Part shown: positions 43,563 to 52,394 of the stretch, one piece after another
How the letters are laid out: each line of letters starts with the position of its first letter
Position numbering within the stretch: the stretch's first letter is position 1
NCBI RefSeq assembly: GCF_025147765.1
Contig: NZ_CP102265.1
Span: 2,827,001-2,891,000, forward strand
DNA from: Blautia obeum ATCC 29174
Lineage (GTDB): Bacteria > Bacillota > Clostridia > Lachnospirales > Lachnospiraceae
Direction: 5' to 3'
Length of the DNA: 64,000 nt
Notes under the pieces: generated by a model
What the model was told of the DNA's origin: nothing
The model's input: only the letters and a program-made list of their open reading frames with translations
The model's database searches: none
Position numbers and translations under genes: made by a program

Positions 43563-43605
43563 TTGAATTTTGTTCTCATATCAAGTATACTTAGAACAAA
43601 TGTAC
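43563..43605 (+). promoter_or_regulatory. Promoter of rarA with a LexA-box-like sequence
   Basis: TTGAAT (43563-43568) and TATACT (43586-43591) are 17 bases apart. GAACAAATGTAC (43594-43605), one base off the GAAC-4-GTTC core of the SOS box, sits at the expected start. An SOS link would suit a recombination protein but is unproven. Confidence 0.5.
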
Positions 43606-43648
43606 GTACTGAAAAGGCAACGTATTCAAGAATGCCATTTTTCAGTAC
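43606..43648 (+). other. Leader hairpin before rarA
   Basis: GTACTGAAAA-GGCA pairs with TGCC-TTTTCAGTAC across a 2-base bulge. There is no following T-run, so it is not a standard terminator. Confidence 0.45.
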
Positions 43649-43681
43649 ATATCCAACTGATCATAGAATGGAGCATCTGCT

Positions 43682-45004
43682 ATGGATTTATTTGAATATG
43701 CAAAATCAAAAACGCTAGACCGCGAATCTCCACTGGCTTCCCGGCTTCGTCCGACTACGCTGGATGAAGTCGTTGGGCAGGAGCACATCGTTGGCAAAGA
43801 TAAATTACTGTACCGTGCGATCAAAGCTGACAAGCTGACTTCTGTTATTTTCTATGGACCTCCCGGAACCGGAAAGACTACCCTTGCCAAGGTAATCGCA
43901 AATACTACCAGTGCAAGTTTTACCCAGATCAATGCGACAGTCGCCGGTAAGAAAGACATGGAAGAAGTCGTAAAAGAGGCACAGGACCGTCTTGGCATGT
44001 ATGGCAAAAAAACGATTCTTTTCATTGATGAGATTCACCGTTTCAACAAAGGCCAGCAGGATTACCTGCTTCCATTTGTGGAGGACGGTACGATCATTCT
44101 GATCGGTGCAACTACTGAAAATCCTTATTTCGAAGTAAATGGAGCTCTCCTTTCCCGCTCCATCATTTTTGAACTGAAACCTCTCAGTAATGAAAATATC
44201 CGCACGCTGATCCTCAGAGCCGTAAATGACTGCGATAAAGGCATGGGAAATTATGGCGCCGTAATTGATGACGATGCCCTGGAATTTCTGGCTGATATGG
44301 CAGGCGGTGATGCCCGCAGTGCCCTGAATGCGGTAGAACTTGGTATCCTTACTACCCCCAAAAGCGAAGATGGTTCTATTCATCTGACACTGGATGTTGC
44401 GTCTGAATGTATTCAGAAACGAGTCATCAAGTACGACAAAAAAGGCGACAATCACTACGATATCATATCCGCCTTTATCAAAAGTATGCGTGGTTCCGAT
44501 CCTGATGCAGCAGTCTACTATCTTGCCAAGATGCTCTACGCCGGAGAAGATGTCAAATTCATCGCCCGACGTATCATGATCCTCGCCTCAGAGGATATCG
44601 GAAATGCAGATCCACAGGCATTGCAGGTCGCCGTTGCTGCCGCACAGGCTGTTGAACGTGTCGGCATGCCGGAATCACAGATCATCCTTTCTCAGGCAGT
44701 CACTTATATGGCATGTGCTCCAAAGAGTAATGCCGCTGTCAATGCCATTTTTGCCGCCATGGATTCTGTGAAACACACACAGACAACTGTTCCGGTTCAC
44801 CTGCAGGATGCTCACTACGGCGGTCATGAAAAGCTCGGCAAGGGAATTGGATATAAATATGCTCATGACTATCCAGATCATTATGTTAATCAGCAATATC
44901 TTCCTTCTGAGATTGAAGGTTCTCATTTCTATGAACCAGGTGATCTTGGCTACGAAAAAACGATAAAAGAATATTTACAAAAGATAAAAGGGAGAACTGA
45001 TTAA
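43682..45004 (+). CDS. rarA: Replication-associated recombination protein A (AAA+ ATPase)
   Basis: A 440-residue AAA+ ATPase of the RarA/MgsA/WRNIP1 family that acts at stalled replication forks. It has Walker A YGPPGTGKTT, Walker B LFIDEIHRFNKGQQDY, sensor GATTENPYFEVN and the arginine finger in LLSRS. The C-terminal tetramerisation domain carries DPDAAVYYLAKML and ASEDIGNADP. The start follows TGGAGCATCTGCT. It converges on the DUF4364 gene with a 4-bp overlap of the stop codons. Confidence 0.95.
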   Translation: MDLFEYAKSKTLDRESPLASRLRPTTLDEVVGQEHIVGKDKLLYRAIKADKLTSVIFYGPPGTGKTTLAKVIANTTSASFTQINATVAGKKDMEEVVKEAQDRLGMYGKKTILFIDEIHRFNKGQQDYLLPFVEDGTIILIGATTENPYFEVNGALLSRSIIFELKPLSNENIRTLILRAVNDCDKGMGNYGAVIDDDALEFLADMAGGDARSALNAVELGILTTPKSEDGSIHLTLDVASECIQKRVIKYDKKGDNHYDIISAFIKSMRGSDPDAAVYYLAKMLYAGEDVKFIARRIMILASEDIGNADPQALQVAVAAAQAVERVGMPESQIILSQAVTYMACAPKSNAAVNAIFAAMDSVKHTQTTVPVHLQDAHYGGHEKLGKGIGYKYAHDYPDHYVNQQYLPSEIEGSHFYEPGDLGYEKTIKEYLQKIKGRTD

Positions 45005-45513
45005 ATCAGTTCTCCCATCAGCATTCCATAAATATCCTGTGATTTCTTAGCCCAGCTGTGGCACATCGCCTGTGCAGCTTCCCTGCTTGGTGCTGCCAGT
45101 GTCAGATCCAGCACTGTCGTATCTTTTTCAATGATCTGGCAGCGCACTGCATAATTTCCCTGTGGTGTCGTATAATAATCTGCCGGTGTCAGGATGCGTT
45201 CCTGCACCTGTCCGCCATGCGTCTGCAGATAATCTTTTACTTCGTTCTTAATCTCACCCGACAGTTCTTTTTCAAAATAAGAAAGTGTCTTTTTTCCCTC
45301 TTCCGTAATCTCATAATAGGAACTGTTGGAAATTGTTCGCTTTCTCAGAAGCTCTGTTTCTACCAGTTCAGAAAGTACTTTCTGAAGCTGAAAATAATCT
45401 GTGTAATCTCTGTCCAGTATAAATTCTGAAATCTGAGAATTTGTCAGTGTTTCTTTTGAATGTTTCGCCATATATAAAACGATCAGTTTATAAGTTGTAA
45501 ATGGTTCTGCCAT
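45001..45513 (-). CDS. DUF4364 family protein (winged-helix regulator-like)
   Basis: A 170-residue protein. The first half is winged-helix-like (LTNSQISEFILDRDYTDYFQ, LVETELLRKRTISN, YYEITEEGKKTLSYFE), so DNA binding is plausible. The second half is a beta-rich domain (YAVRCQIIEKDTTVLDLTLAA). The ATG at 45511-45513 follows AGAGGTGATTGAA. Function unknown; the family is common in Clostridia. Confidence 0.82.
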   Translation of the reverse strand: MAEPFTTYKLIVLYMAKHSKETLTNSQISEFILDRDYTDYFQLQKVLSELVETELLRKRTISNSSYYEITEEGKKTLSYFEKELSGEIKNEVKDYLQTHGGQVQERILTPADYYTTPQGNYAVRCQIIEKDTTVLDLTLAAPSREAAQAMCHSWAKKSQDIYGMLMGELI

Positions 45514-45554
45514 TTCAATCACCTCTTTCTCACACAAGTCAGGCTTCTCGCTTC

Positions 45555-46502
45555 TTATTGCAGCTGTTTGCCCTGCCAGCTGTTACGAACCTTCATTTCG
45601 TGATGAAGAAGATTCAGAACTTCCCGCTTCCGGCTTGCCCACAATGGTGCGATAAGCAGCTTCTCCGGTCCATCTCCCGTCATTCTGTGAATAACGATTG
45701 AAGGATCCAGATATTCCAGACAATCTATCAGTAAATTCAGATATTCTTCTCTTTCGTAGACCCGGAATTTCCCGGCCAGGTAATCCTCTGCCAGATCGGT
45801 TCCCTTCAGCACATGCAGAAGCTGCAGTTTAATTCCCTGAATATCCTGTCCATTCAGATACTGCATTGTCTCCAGAATGTCTTTTTCTGATTCTCCCGGC
45901 AGTCCCAGTATCGTATGCACGATCACCTCAATCTGGCGCTTCCGTAAATTCTGTACTGCATCTTCAAAACAGGAAAGAGGATATCCTCGTCGAATATAGG
46001 CAGCGGTACGCTCATGCATCGTCTGAAGTCCAAGTTCTACCCATACCGGTTTCCTCTGGTTCAGTTCATTCAGGAGATCCAGTACATCCTCGCCAAGACA
46101 ATCCGGTCTCGTTCCGATGGATAATGCGACCACTGACGGATGCGCAAGCGCTTCTGTAAAGATTTTCCGCAGGTATTCCACCGGTGCATACGTATTGGTA
46201 TATGCCTGAAAATAAGCAATATATTTATGGATCGGCCGCTTTGCAGAAAGCAATGCGATCTGACTGTCGATCTGCTCTGTTACCGACAGCTCCGCATCTG
46301 CTGCAAAATCCCCACTTCCACCGGCACTGCAGAAAATACAGCCTCTGCTGCCAAGCTTACCATCCCGGTTGGGACAGGACATTCCTCCGTTCAGAGTCAC
46401 CTTATAAACTTTTTCTCCGAACCTTTCCCTAAGCATATGATCCAGCGAATGATACGGCTTTCCATTCCAGTTCTTCTGCTGTGTCACCGCATCTGTATTC
46501 AT
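45555..46502 (-). CDS. Radical SAM protein, TIGR01212/YhcC family
   Basis: A 315-residue radical SAM enzyme. The cluster motif is SCPNRDGKLGSRGCIFCS, an expanded spacing typical of this family. Later motifs are YFQAYTNTYAP, ALSIGTRPDCL and ELGLQTMHERTAAYIRRGY. The C-terminal half resembles the coproporphyrinogen oxidase-like enzymes but lacks their signature. The reaction is unknown. It overlaps the DUF624 gene by four bases. Confidence 0.88.
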   Translation of the reverse strand: MNTDAVTQQKNWNGKPYHSLDHMLRERFGEKVYKVTLNGGMSCPNRDGKLGSRGCIFCSAGGSGDFAADAELSVTEQIDSQIALLSAKRPIHKYIAYFQAYTNTYAPVEYLRKIFTEALAHPSVVALSIGTRPDCLGEDVLDLLNELNQRKPVWVELGLQTMHERTAAYIRRGYPLSCFEDAVQNLRKRQIEVIVHTILGLPGESEKDILETMQYLNGQDIQGIKLQLLHVLKGTDLAEDYLAGKFRVYEREEYLNLLIDCLEYLDPSIVIHRMTGDGPEKLLIAPLWASRKREVLNLLHHEMKVRNSWQGKQLQ

Positions 46503-47167
46503 ACTTCTGTGCCTTCGCTTTTCTGTTCTTCATTTTCTTCCTTCGGCATATAAAGATCAAATATTTTTACAAGGAAGAAGGAATTACAGTACGCGATCAC
46601 TCCGAATCCCATGACCAGAAACAGAACAAACAACGTGGACTGTATCTGATAAGAGCCTATAAATAACAACAGCAGCGGACAAAGTCCGATCAGTACCATG
46701 ACAACTGTATACGGAAGATGGCGGATTGCCATGAACAGTGCATTTTTGATCGTATTACGGATCGTATTGTAAAACCTGGCAAGAATCGGATAAACATATA
46801 AAAGCAGTACATAATATATGATCACAAATGCCATAAAGATTACATGAAAAATCTGACCGGCACTTCCAGGCATATTTTTTGCAACATTCAGATCCAGATA
46901 AAGAACCGCACCAACGGCGATCATGATCAGATTAATAATTGTCGCCTGTTTGAAATTATCTTTAAAAGATTTAAAAAAGCTCCGAACAATATAAGCTTCC
47001 TCATTCCGGACCATCTTCAGTGTCACATAATACATAGCCGTAATAGATGCTCCGGCAGTAACGATCGGAATACAGCAGACCAGACAGATAATATTCAGGA
47101 TACAAAGATCTGCCACCTTATTCATAAATGTAAAAAACTTATTGTCCATACTGAAAAAACGTCCCAT
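46499..47167 (-). CDS. DUF624 family membrane protein (YesL-like)
   Basis: A 222-residue protein with about five to six membrane segments. It opens with FFSMDNKFFTFMNKVADLCILN and has CCIPIVTAGASITAMYYVTLKM, both typical of YesL proteins that often accompany sugar ABC transporters. No such transporter is adjacent here. The ATG at 47165-47167 follows AAAGGAG. Function unknown. Confidence 0.85.
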   Translation of the reverse strand: MGRFFSMDNKFFTFMNKVADLCILNIICLVCCIPIVTAGASITAMYYVTLKMVRNEEAYIVRSFFKSFKDNFKQATIINLIMIAVGAVLYLDLNVAKNMPGSAGQIFHVIFMAFVIIYYVLLLYVYPILARFYNTIRNTIKNALFMAIRHLPYTVVMVLIGLCPLLLLFIGSYQIQSTLFVLFLVMGFGVIAYCNSFFLVKIFDLYMPKEENEEQKSEGTEV

Positions 47168-47323
47168 ATGCACAGCTCCTTTGTTTTCCGGTACTGATAC
47201 CCCAGTAATCCTCTGTGTGTCAGCCTCTGTCTTACAGTATAACGAAAATCCCGCGAAAAAGCAATCAAAACCCAAACGGTTGTTTTCTTATGTGTTACTA
47301 TGTGCAGCATCCTGTTCTGGATT

Positions 47324-48088
47324 TTACGGCAGGATCAACTGGTCTACTGTCACCAGTTGATATCCCTGCGCCTTCAGATCATCAGCAACCTGCAGTGCAG
47401 CTTCGACAGAAGTATCATATTCATCATGCATCAGAATGATTGCACCATCCTCAATCTGTTCCTTCACGGTACGGACAATCTTTTCTGTGTTCTTCACTTT
47501 CCAGTCCAGTGTATCGATCGTCCAGAATACAGGAAGCATCTCCACACATAGTTCCAGATTTTTCTTCCAGGCACCAAACGGCGGGCGCAGGTACAGTGGA
47601 TAAACACCTGTTGTCTCATAGATCAGATTATTTGTTTTCAGGATTTCTTCCCTTGCCTTCGTCTCATTCAGTTTATCCAGCTGTACATGATGATAAGTAT
47701 GGTTTCCTACCAGATGCCCTTCTTTCTGCATCCGTTCTACAAGCTCCGGATACTGTTCAACCTTCTCTCCAAGAAGAAAAAAAGAAGCTCTGACATTCCG
47801 CTCTTTCAGACCATCCAGAAGAAGTGGTGTATATCTGATATCCGGTCCGTCGTCAAATGTCAGTGCCGCCTGCGGATGCTTCCATTCTTTCACAGCTATT
47901 TCCGTAACTGATGTTTTTTGTGCCTGGGCCTGCATGGATTGCTCCACCAGCCGCATCATCCCCGGACCTGCTATATTTTCAGCCAGGATTCTGCCTGAAA
48001 TACGGTGTGAGTCCATACTTTTTACTCGCACCGCAGTTATGATCAGTACGATCACCAATATCCCAATTCCTGCTTTTCTTTTTTTCAT
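47324..48088 (-). CDS. Membrane-anchored polysaccharide deacetylase (PgdA/NodB family)
   Basis: A 254-residue enzyme that removes acetyl groups from a polysaccharide, probably peptidoglycan N-acetylglucosamine. An N-terminal membrane anchor (IGILVIVLIITAV) precedes the NodB domain. Its motifs are TFDDGP, the zinc site NHTYHH, LRPPFGAW, DTLDWK and LMHDEY, all with catalytic residues in place. The start is the ATG at 48086-48088 with a weak ribosome site. Such deacetylation protects against lysozyme. It is a single gene. Confidence 0.9.
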   Translation of the reverse strand: MKKRKAGIGILVIVLIITAVRVKSMDSHRISGRILAENIAGPGMMRLVEQSMQAQAQKTSVTEIAVKEWKHPQAALTFDDGPDIRYTPLLLDGLKERNVRASFFLLGEKVEQYPELVERMQKEGHLVGNHTYHHVQLDKLNETKAREEILKTNNLIYETTGVYPLYLRPPFGAWKKNLELCVEMLPVFWTIDTLDWKVKNTEKIVRTVKEQIEDGAIILMHDEYDTSVEAALQVADDLKAQGYQLVTVDQLILP

Positions 48089-48146
48089 ATTCCGGTTTCA
48101 AATCCCAGACATAACTATCCTTCTGTTCAGTATATGAAAAGTGGCA

Positions 48147-48185
48147 GAAAAAAAGCACCGGGGCTCGTAAAAAGCCCTCAGTGCT
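48147..48185 (-). terminator. Terminator of the liv operon
   Basis: AGCACTGAGGGCT pairs with AGCCCCGGTGCT (with mismatches) and is followed by seven T on the minus strand. Confidence 0.8.
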
Positions 48186-48203
48186 CTGTAATGATCCTGT
48201 ATT

Positions 48204-48830
48204 TTATTTACCAAGCATGATCTTCAGCTGTGTTTCAATTGCATCCACACATTTGTCAAATCCGAGTTTTCCACTGTTCAGACAGAGATCATAATTCGTG
48301 GCATCACTCCACTGACCACCTGCAAATTTACGATAATAATCCTGTTTACGCTTATCATCTTTGAGAAGGAATTTCTCGACATCCTCTCTTGATCCGGAGA
48401 TCTTCTGAGATGCCTGCTCTACACGGAACTCCCATGGTGCATGAATGAATACACGCAATGTATTCGGTCTGTCCTTGAAAACATAATTGACACATCGTCC
48501 GACAATTACATAGGATTCTTTTTCTGCAAGATCATTAACAACTTTTGCCTGATAATTAAACAAATTTTCATCAGAAATAAAATCTTTATTTCCCGGAAGG
48601 ACCAGATCCCCTTTATAAATGCTGCTCTTATTTCCGAACAGAGATGATTTGATCTTATCTCCTGCTTCAATTTTTCCAAAGAGATTTACATCAATCCCAC
48701 TTTCATCAGATGCCATATGAATGATCTGTTTATCATAAAAAGAGATTCCCAGACGTTCTGCCAGCATCTTTCCTACGGTACGTCCACCGCTTCCATACTG
48801 TCTTGCAATTGTGATCACTACATGATCCAT
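48204..48830 (-). CDS. Cytidylate kinase-like protein
   Basis: A 209-residue P-loop protein of the cytidylate-kinase-like family. Its N-terminus reads ITIARQYGSGGRTVGKMLAE, where the nucleotide loop has the family's GSGGR form rather than the classic GxxGxGK(S/T). The conserved VIVGRCVNYV and RVFIHAPWEFRV follow. The substrate is unknown. The ATG at 48828-48830 follows GGGAGGAAATTAAT and lies 13 bp after livF, so it is the last gene of the liv transcript. No link to amino acid transport is obvious. Confidence 0.82.
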   Translation of the reverse strand: MDHVVITIARQYGSGGRTVGKMLAERLGISFYDKQIIHMASDESGIDVNLFGKIEAGDKIKSSLFGNKSSIYKGDLVLPGNKDFISDENLFNYQAKVVNDLAEKESYVIVGRCVNYVFKDRPNTLRVFIHAPWEFRVEQASQKISGSREDVEKFLLKDDKRKQDYYRKFAGGQWSDATNYDLCLNSGKLGFDKCVDAIETQLKIMLGK

Positions 48831-48843
48831 ATTAATTTCCTCC

Positions 48844-49554
48844 CTACTCGCCCAGATATGCTTTCTGGACGGATTCATCATGAAGCAGATCATCTGCTTT
48901 TCCTTCCAGAGTGATACTTCCTGTCTCGAGAACGTATGCTCTGTCTGCGATAGAAAGTGCTTTCTTCGCATTCTGCTCAACAAGCAGAACCGTTGTTCCA
49001 CTCTCACTTACTTCTTTGATAATATCAAAGATCTCATTTACAAAGATCGGTGACAGACCCATTGATGGCTCATCCATAAGGATGATCCTCGGTTTGCTCA
49101 TCAGCGCACGTCCCATGGCAAGCATCTGCTGCTCCCCACCGGAAAGTGTACCCGCACGCTGGCCGGTACGCTCTTTCAGACGTGGAAATCTTTTGTATAC
49201 CATCTCAAGGCTCTGAGCGATCTCATTTTTATCTTTTCTTGTATAAGCTCCCATCAGAAGGTTTTCGTATACGGACATATCTGCAAATACACGTCTTCCC
49301 TCCGGCACATGAGCCATCCCCATCTCAACGATCTTGTGGGCCGGTGTCTTTGTCAGGTCTTTTCCTTCAAAAACAATGCTTCCTGCTTTTGCCGGAATAA
49401 TTCCTGTCAGAGTCTGCAGGGTAGTTGTTTTACCTGCACCATTTGCACCGATCAGAGCAATGACCTCTCCCTTCTCTACACGAAAGGAAATCCCTTTTAA
49501 TGCCTGGATAACACCATAATAAACCTGGAGATCTTTTACTTCCAACATTGACAT
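48844..49554 (-). CDS. livF: Branched-chain amino acid ABC transporter ATPase LivF
   Basis: A 236-residue ATPase with Walker A GANGAGKTT, signature LSGGEQQMLAMGRAL, Walker B IILMDEPSMGLSP and VEQNAKKALSIADR. These are diagnostic of the LivF subfamily. It sits 12 bp after livG behind GGAGGAAAATCAA. It drives import of leucine, isoleucine, valine or related amides with LivG. Confidence 0.95.
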   Translation of the reverse strand: MSMLEVKDLQVYYGVIQALKGISFRVEKGEVIALIGANGAGKTTTLQTLTGIIPAKAGSIVFEGKDLTKTPAHKIVEMGMAHVPEGRRVFADMSVYENLLMGAYTRKDKNEIAQSLEMVYKRFPRLKERTGQRAGTLSGGEQQMLAMGRALMSKPRIILMDEPSMGLSPIFVNEIFDIIKEVSESGTTVLLVEQNAKKALSIADRAYVLETGSITLEGKADDLLHDESVQKAYLGE

Positions 49555-49566
49555 TTGATTTTCCTC

Positions 49567-50325
49567 CTATTCTCCCAGATATGCGGTGATAACTGTCGGA
49601 TCCTTCAGGACTTTGGATGTCTCACCCTGCGCAAGCACCTGTCCGAAGTTCAGTACAGTCAGTTCTTCGCAGATACCGCCAACCAGCTTCATATCATGTT
49701 CGATCAGAAGAGTTGTCATATCAAAATGTTCCTGCACAAAACGGATAGTGTCCATCAGTTCCTGTGTTTCATTCGGATTCATACCGGCTGCCGGCTCGTC
49801 GAGAAGAAGAAGCTTCGGATCTGTTGCCAGTGCTCTGGCAATCTCAAGTTTACGCTGTTTACCATATGGAAGGTTTCCTGCAAGGGTCTGCGCTTCCTTA
49901 TCAAGATCGAATACCTTCAGGATCTCCATTGCTTTTTCATTCATTTCTTTCTCGACTTTGTGATACTTCGGAAGTCTCAGAATTCCGGTCAGTGTGGAAT
50001 AGGAATGGTGATTATGCAGTCCTACTTTAACGTTGTCAAGAACCGTCATTTCTTTAAACAGACGAATATTCTGGAAGGTTCGCGCTATACCTGCTTTGTT
50101 GATCTCAATCGTGCTCTTTCCTGTGATGTCCTGTCCATCCAGTTTGATAATACCCTCTGTCGGTTTGTAAACGCCTGTAAGAAGGTTAAAAATTGTTGTT
50201 TTTCCTGCACCATTCGGTCCGATCAGGCCATACAGCTGACCCTTTTCGATAGATACATTGAATCCGTCAACTGCGCGAAGACCGCCGAACTGAATAGCCA
50301 GATGATTTACCTCTAACATTGCCAT
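49567..50325 (-). CDS. livG: Branched-chain amino acid ABC transporter ATPase LivG
   Basis: A 252-residue ATPase with Walker A GPNGAGKTT and the LivG-type region IARTFQNIRLFKEMTVLDNV. The signature is degenerate (LPYGKQRKLEIARALA), as is normal for LivG. Walker B is LLLLDEPAAGMNP and the switch is IEHDMKLV. It lies 2 bp after livM and pairs with LivF. Confidence 0.95.
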   Translation of the reverse strand: MAMLEVNHLAIQFGGLRAVDGFNVSIEKGQLYGLIGPNGAGKTTIFNLLTGVYKPTEGIIKLDGQDITGKSTIEINKAGIARTFQNIRLFKEMTVLDNVKVGLHNHHSYSTLTGILRLPKYHKVEKEMNEKAMEILKVFDLDKEAQTLAGNLPYGKQRKLEIARALATDPKLLLLDEPAAGMNPNETQELMDTIRFVQEHFDMTTLLIEHDMKLVGGICEELTVLNFGQVLAQGETSKVLKDPTVITAYLGE

Positions 50326-50327
50326 AG

Positions 50328-51395
50328 TTAAGCTGCCTCCTTTTTCTTTGCTGTTCCTTTGAATTTTTCAACCATACGCGCTCTCCAGTTTCTTGCTGCA
50401 GGAGCCCAGTTAAAGAGCATCATAACAATCAGTACAATTGCATAGATCAGCATACGGTAATTCGCAAACCCACGAAGCAGTTCCGGAAGTGCATACAGAA
50501 TAACTGTTGCAATAATGGAGCCGCGAAGATTTCCAATACCACCAAGCACAACATATACCAGAATCAGAATAGACATATTATAATCAAATCCTGAAACCTT
50601 CAGCATGGAAAGATTATGTGCATAAAGCACACCTGCCACTCCGGCAAGAGCTGCTGAAACTGTAAATGCAAGAAGTTTGAATTTTGTAACATCAATACCT
50701 ACCGATTCTGCTGCAATACGGTTATCTCTTGTTGCTGTGATCGCACGTCCGCTTCTGGAATTTACCAGATTCTGTACGATAAATAATGTCAGAAGGACAA
50801 GCACAATTCCAATCGGGAAGAAATAATGCTTTACATCTTTATAAAGTGCACCTGTTCCTGAAATACCAAGTGCGCCCTTCAGGATCTGTTTACCACCTGT
50901 TCCAAGCTTGAGAGCTGCGGAACTTGTAGCTACGTGAAGGCCACTGTCATCAATTCCAACATAGAGGATATTGATCAGGTTTTTAATAATCTCACCAAAA
51001 GCCAGTGTTACAATAGCCAGATAGTCGCCACGGAGTCTGAGTACCGGAATACCGATAATGACACCAAATACAGCTGCCACCGCTGCACCAACCAGAATCG
51101 CAAGAATAAATCTCGGAACCTGCGGGATATCACTGGCAATATGAGAAAACAATGCACTGGAATATGCACCTACACACATAAAGCCTGCATGGCCAAGACT
51201 AAGCTCGCCTGAAAATCCTACGACCAGATTCAGGGAGATTGATGCAATCGTGTATACACACAATGGAACCATAAGTCCCTTCAGAAGGTTTGAAAGATTT
51301 CCTGTAGCTGAAAGTATTTCAACGATGACAAACAGGACTAATACCAGTCCATAATTGATCAGATTGTTTTTGGTTGTTTTGTTCATATTCTTCAT
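50328..51395 (-). CDS. livM: Branched-chain amino acid ABC transporter permease LivM
   Basis: A 355-residue permease with about ten membrane segments. Family motifs are VGFSGELSLGHAGFMCVGAY, LRLRGDYLAIVTLAFGEII and TRDNRIAAESVGIDV. I chose the ATG at 51393-51395 behind AAGGGGTGG; an upstream GTG overlaps that site. It lies 12 bp after livH. Confidence 0.94.
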   Translation of the reverse strand: MKNMNKTTKNNLINYGLVLVLFVIVEILSATGNLSNLLKGLMVPLCVYTIASISLNLVVGFSGELSLGHAGFMCVGAYSSALFSHIASDIPQVPRFILAILVGAAVAAVFGVIIGIPVLRLRGDYLAIVTLAFGEIIKNLINILYVGIDDSGLHVATSSAALKLGTGGKQILKGALGISGTGALYKDVKHYFFPIGIVLVLLTLFIVQNLVNSRSGRAITATRDNRIAAESVGIDVTKFKLLAFTVSAALAGVAGVLYAHNLSMLKVSGFDYNMSILILVYVVLGGIGNLRGSIIATVILYALPELLRGFANYRMLIYAIVLIVMMLFNWAPAARNWRARMVEKFKGTAKKKEAA

Positions 51396-51407
51396 ATCGT
51401 CCACCCC

Positions 51408-52292
51408 TTATACTTTCTCCTGGATGTTCTTGCCGAACAATCCGGTAGGTTTTACAAGAAGTACCACGATCAGAACTGCAAAGCAGATAGCATCTGCAAC
51501 CTGTGAAGAGATGTAAGCCTTGCCGAAGATCTCAATCACACCAAGGAGGATTCCACCGACCATTGCTCCTGGAATAGATCCGATACCACCAAATACAGCT
51601 GCTACGAAAGCTTTGATACCAGGCATGGCACCTGTATATGGTGTCAGAGTCGGATATGTCTGACAGAGCAGAAGACCTGCGATCGCAGCAAGTCCTGAAC
51701 CAATAGCAAATGTCAGGGAAATCGTTGCATTGACATTAACTCCCATAAGCTGTGCGGCATCACGGTCTTCTGAGACTGCCAGCATTGCACGGCCAGGTTT
51801 TGTCTTTTTAACAAAAAGAGTAAGTCCTACCATGATCACAACACATGCAAGAATTGTTACAATCGTAATACCTTTGATCGTAAGTTCTCCATTAAACAGT
51901 GTAACGGATGGTACATCCACAACTGTTACGAAACTCTTTGCATCTGCACCAAAGATCAACAGTGCAAGGTTCTGCAGAAGATAACTGACACCGATCGCAG
52001 TGATCAGTACGGCCAGGTTGGAAGATGCTTTACGAAGCGGGCTGTATGCAACCTTCTCAATCACAACACCAAGAACTGTACAGAATATTACTGAAAGCCC
52101 TACGGCCAGAACCGGAGACATTCCTCCTCTTGTAACAGCGGTAAGTATCACATACGCACCTACCATGATAACGTCACCATGGGCAAAATTAAGCATTTTG
52201 GCGATACCATACACCATCGTATATCCAAGTGCGATGATCGCATAGATGCTGCCCAGGCTTATTCCATCTTTTAAATATGATAAAAAACTCAT
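51408..52292 (-). CDS. livH: Branched-chain amino acid ABC transporter permease LivH
   Basis: A 294-residue permease with about eight membrane segments. It has the family motifs GSIYAIIALGYTMVYGIAKMLNFAHGD and SEDRDAAQLMGVNV (the former split as ALGYTMVYGI and NFAHGD). The start follows AAAGAGGTGCACT. A G+C-rich hairpin separates it from livK. Confidence 0.94.
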   Translation of the reverse strand: MSFLSYLKDGISLGSIYAIIALGYTMVYGIAKMLNFAHGDVIMVGAYVILTAVTRGGMSPVLAVGLSVIFCTVLGVVIEKVAYSPLRKASSNLAVLITAIGVSYLLQNLALLIFGADAKSFVTVVDVPSVTLFNGELTIKGITIVTILACVVIMVGLTLFVKKTKPGRAMLAVSEDRDAAQLMGVNVNATISLTFAIGSGLAAIAGLLLCQTYPTLTPYTGAMPGIKAFVAAVFGGIGSIPGAMVGGILLGVIEIFGKAYISSQVADAICFAVLIVVLLVKPTGLFGKNIQEKV

Positions 52293-52332
52293 AGTGCACC
52301 TCTTTAATAATATGTCATATTAGCGCAAGAAA

Positions 52333-52366
52333 GGGGACGGCCCTGTGATAACAGGAAGCCGTCCCC
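52333..52366 (-). terminator. Partial terminator between livK and livH
   Basis: GGGGACGGC pairs perfectly with GCCGTCCCC and an inner CCTGT/ACAGG extends it. The following TTTCTTG is a weak T-run. Partial termination or mRNA end protection here would give more binding protein than permease. Confidence 0.65.
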
Positions 52367-52394
52367 CGTCCTCTGAATTTCAGTATCTGACTGC

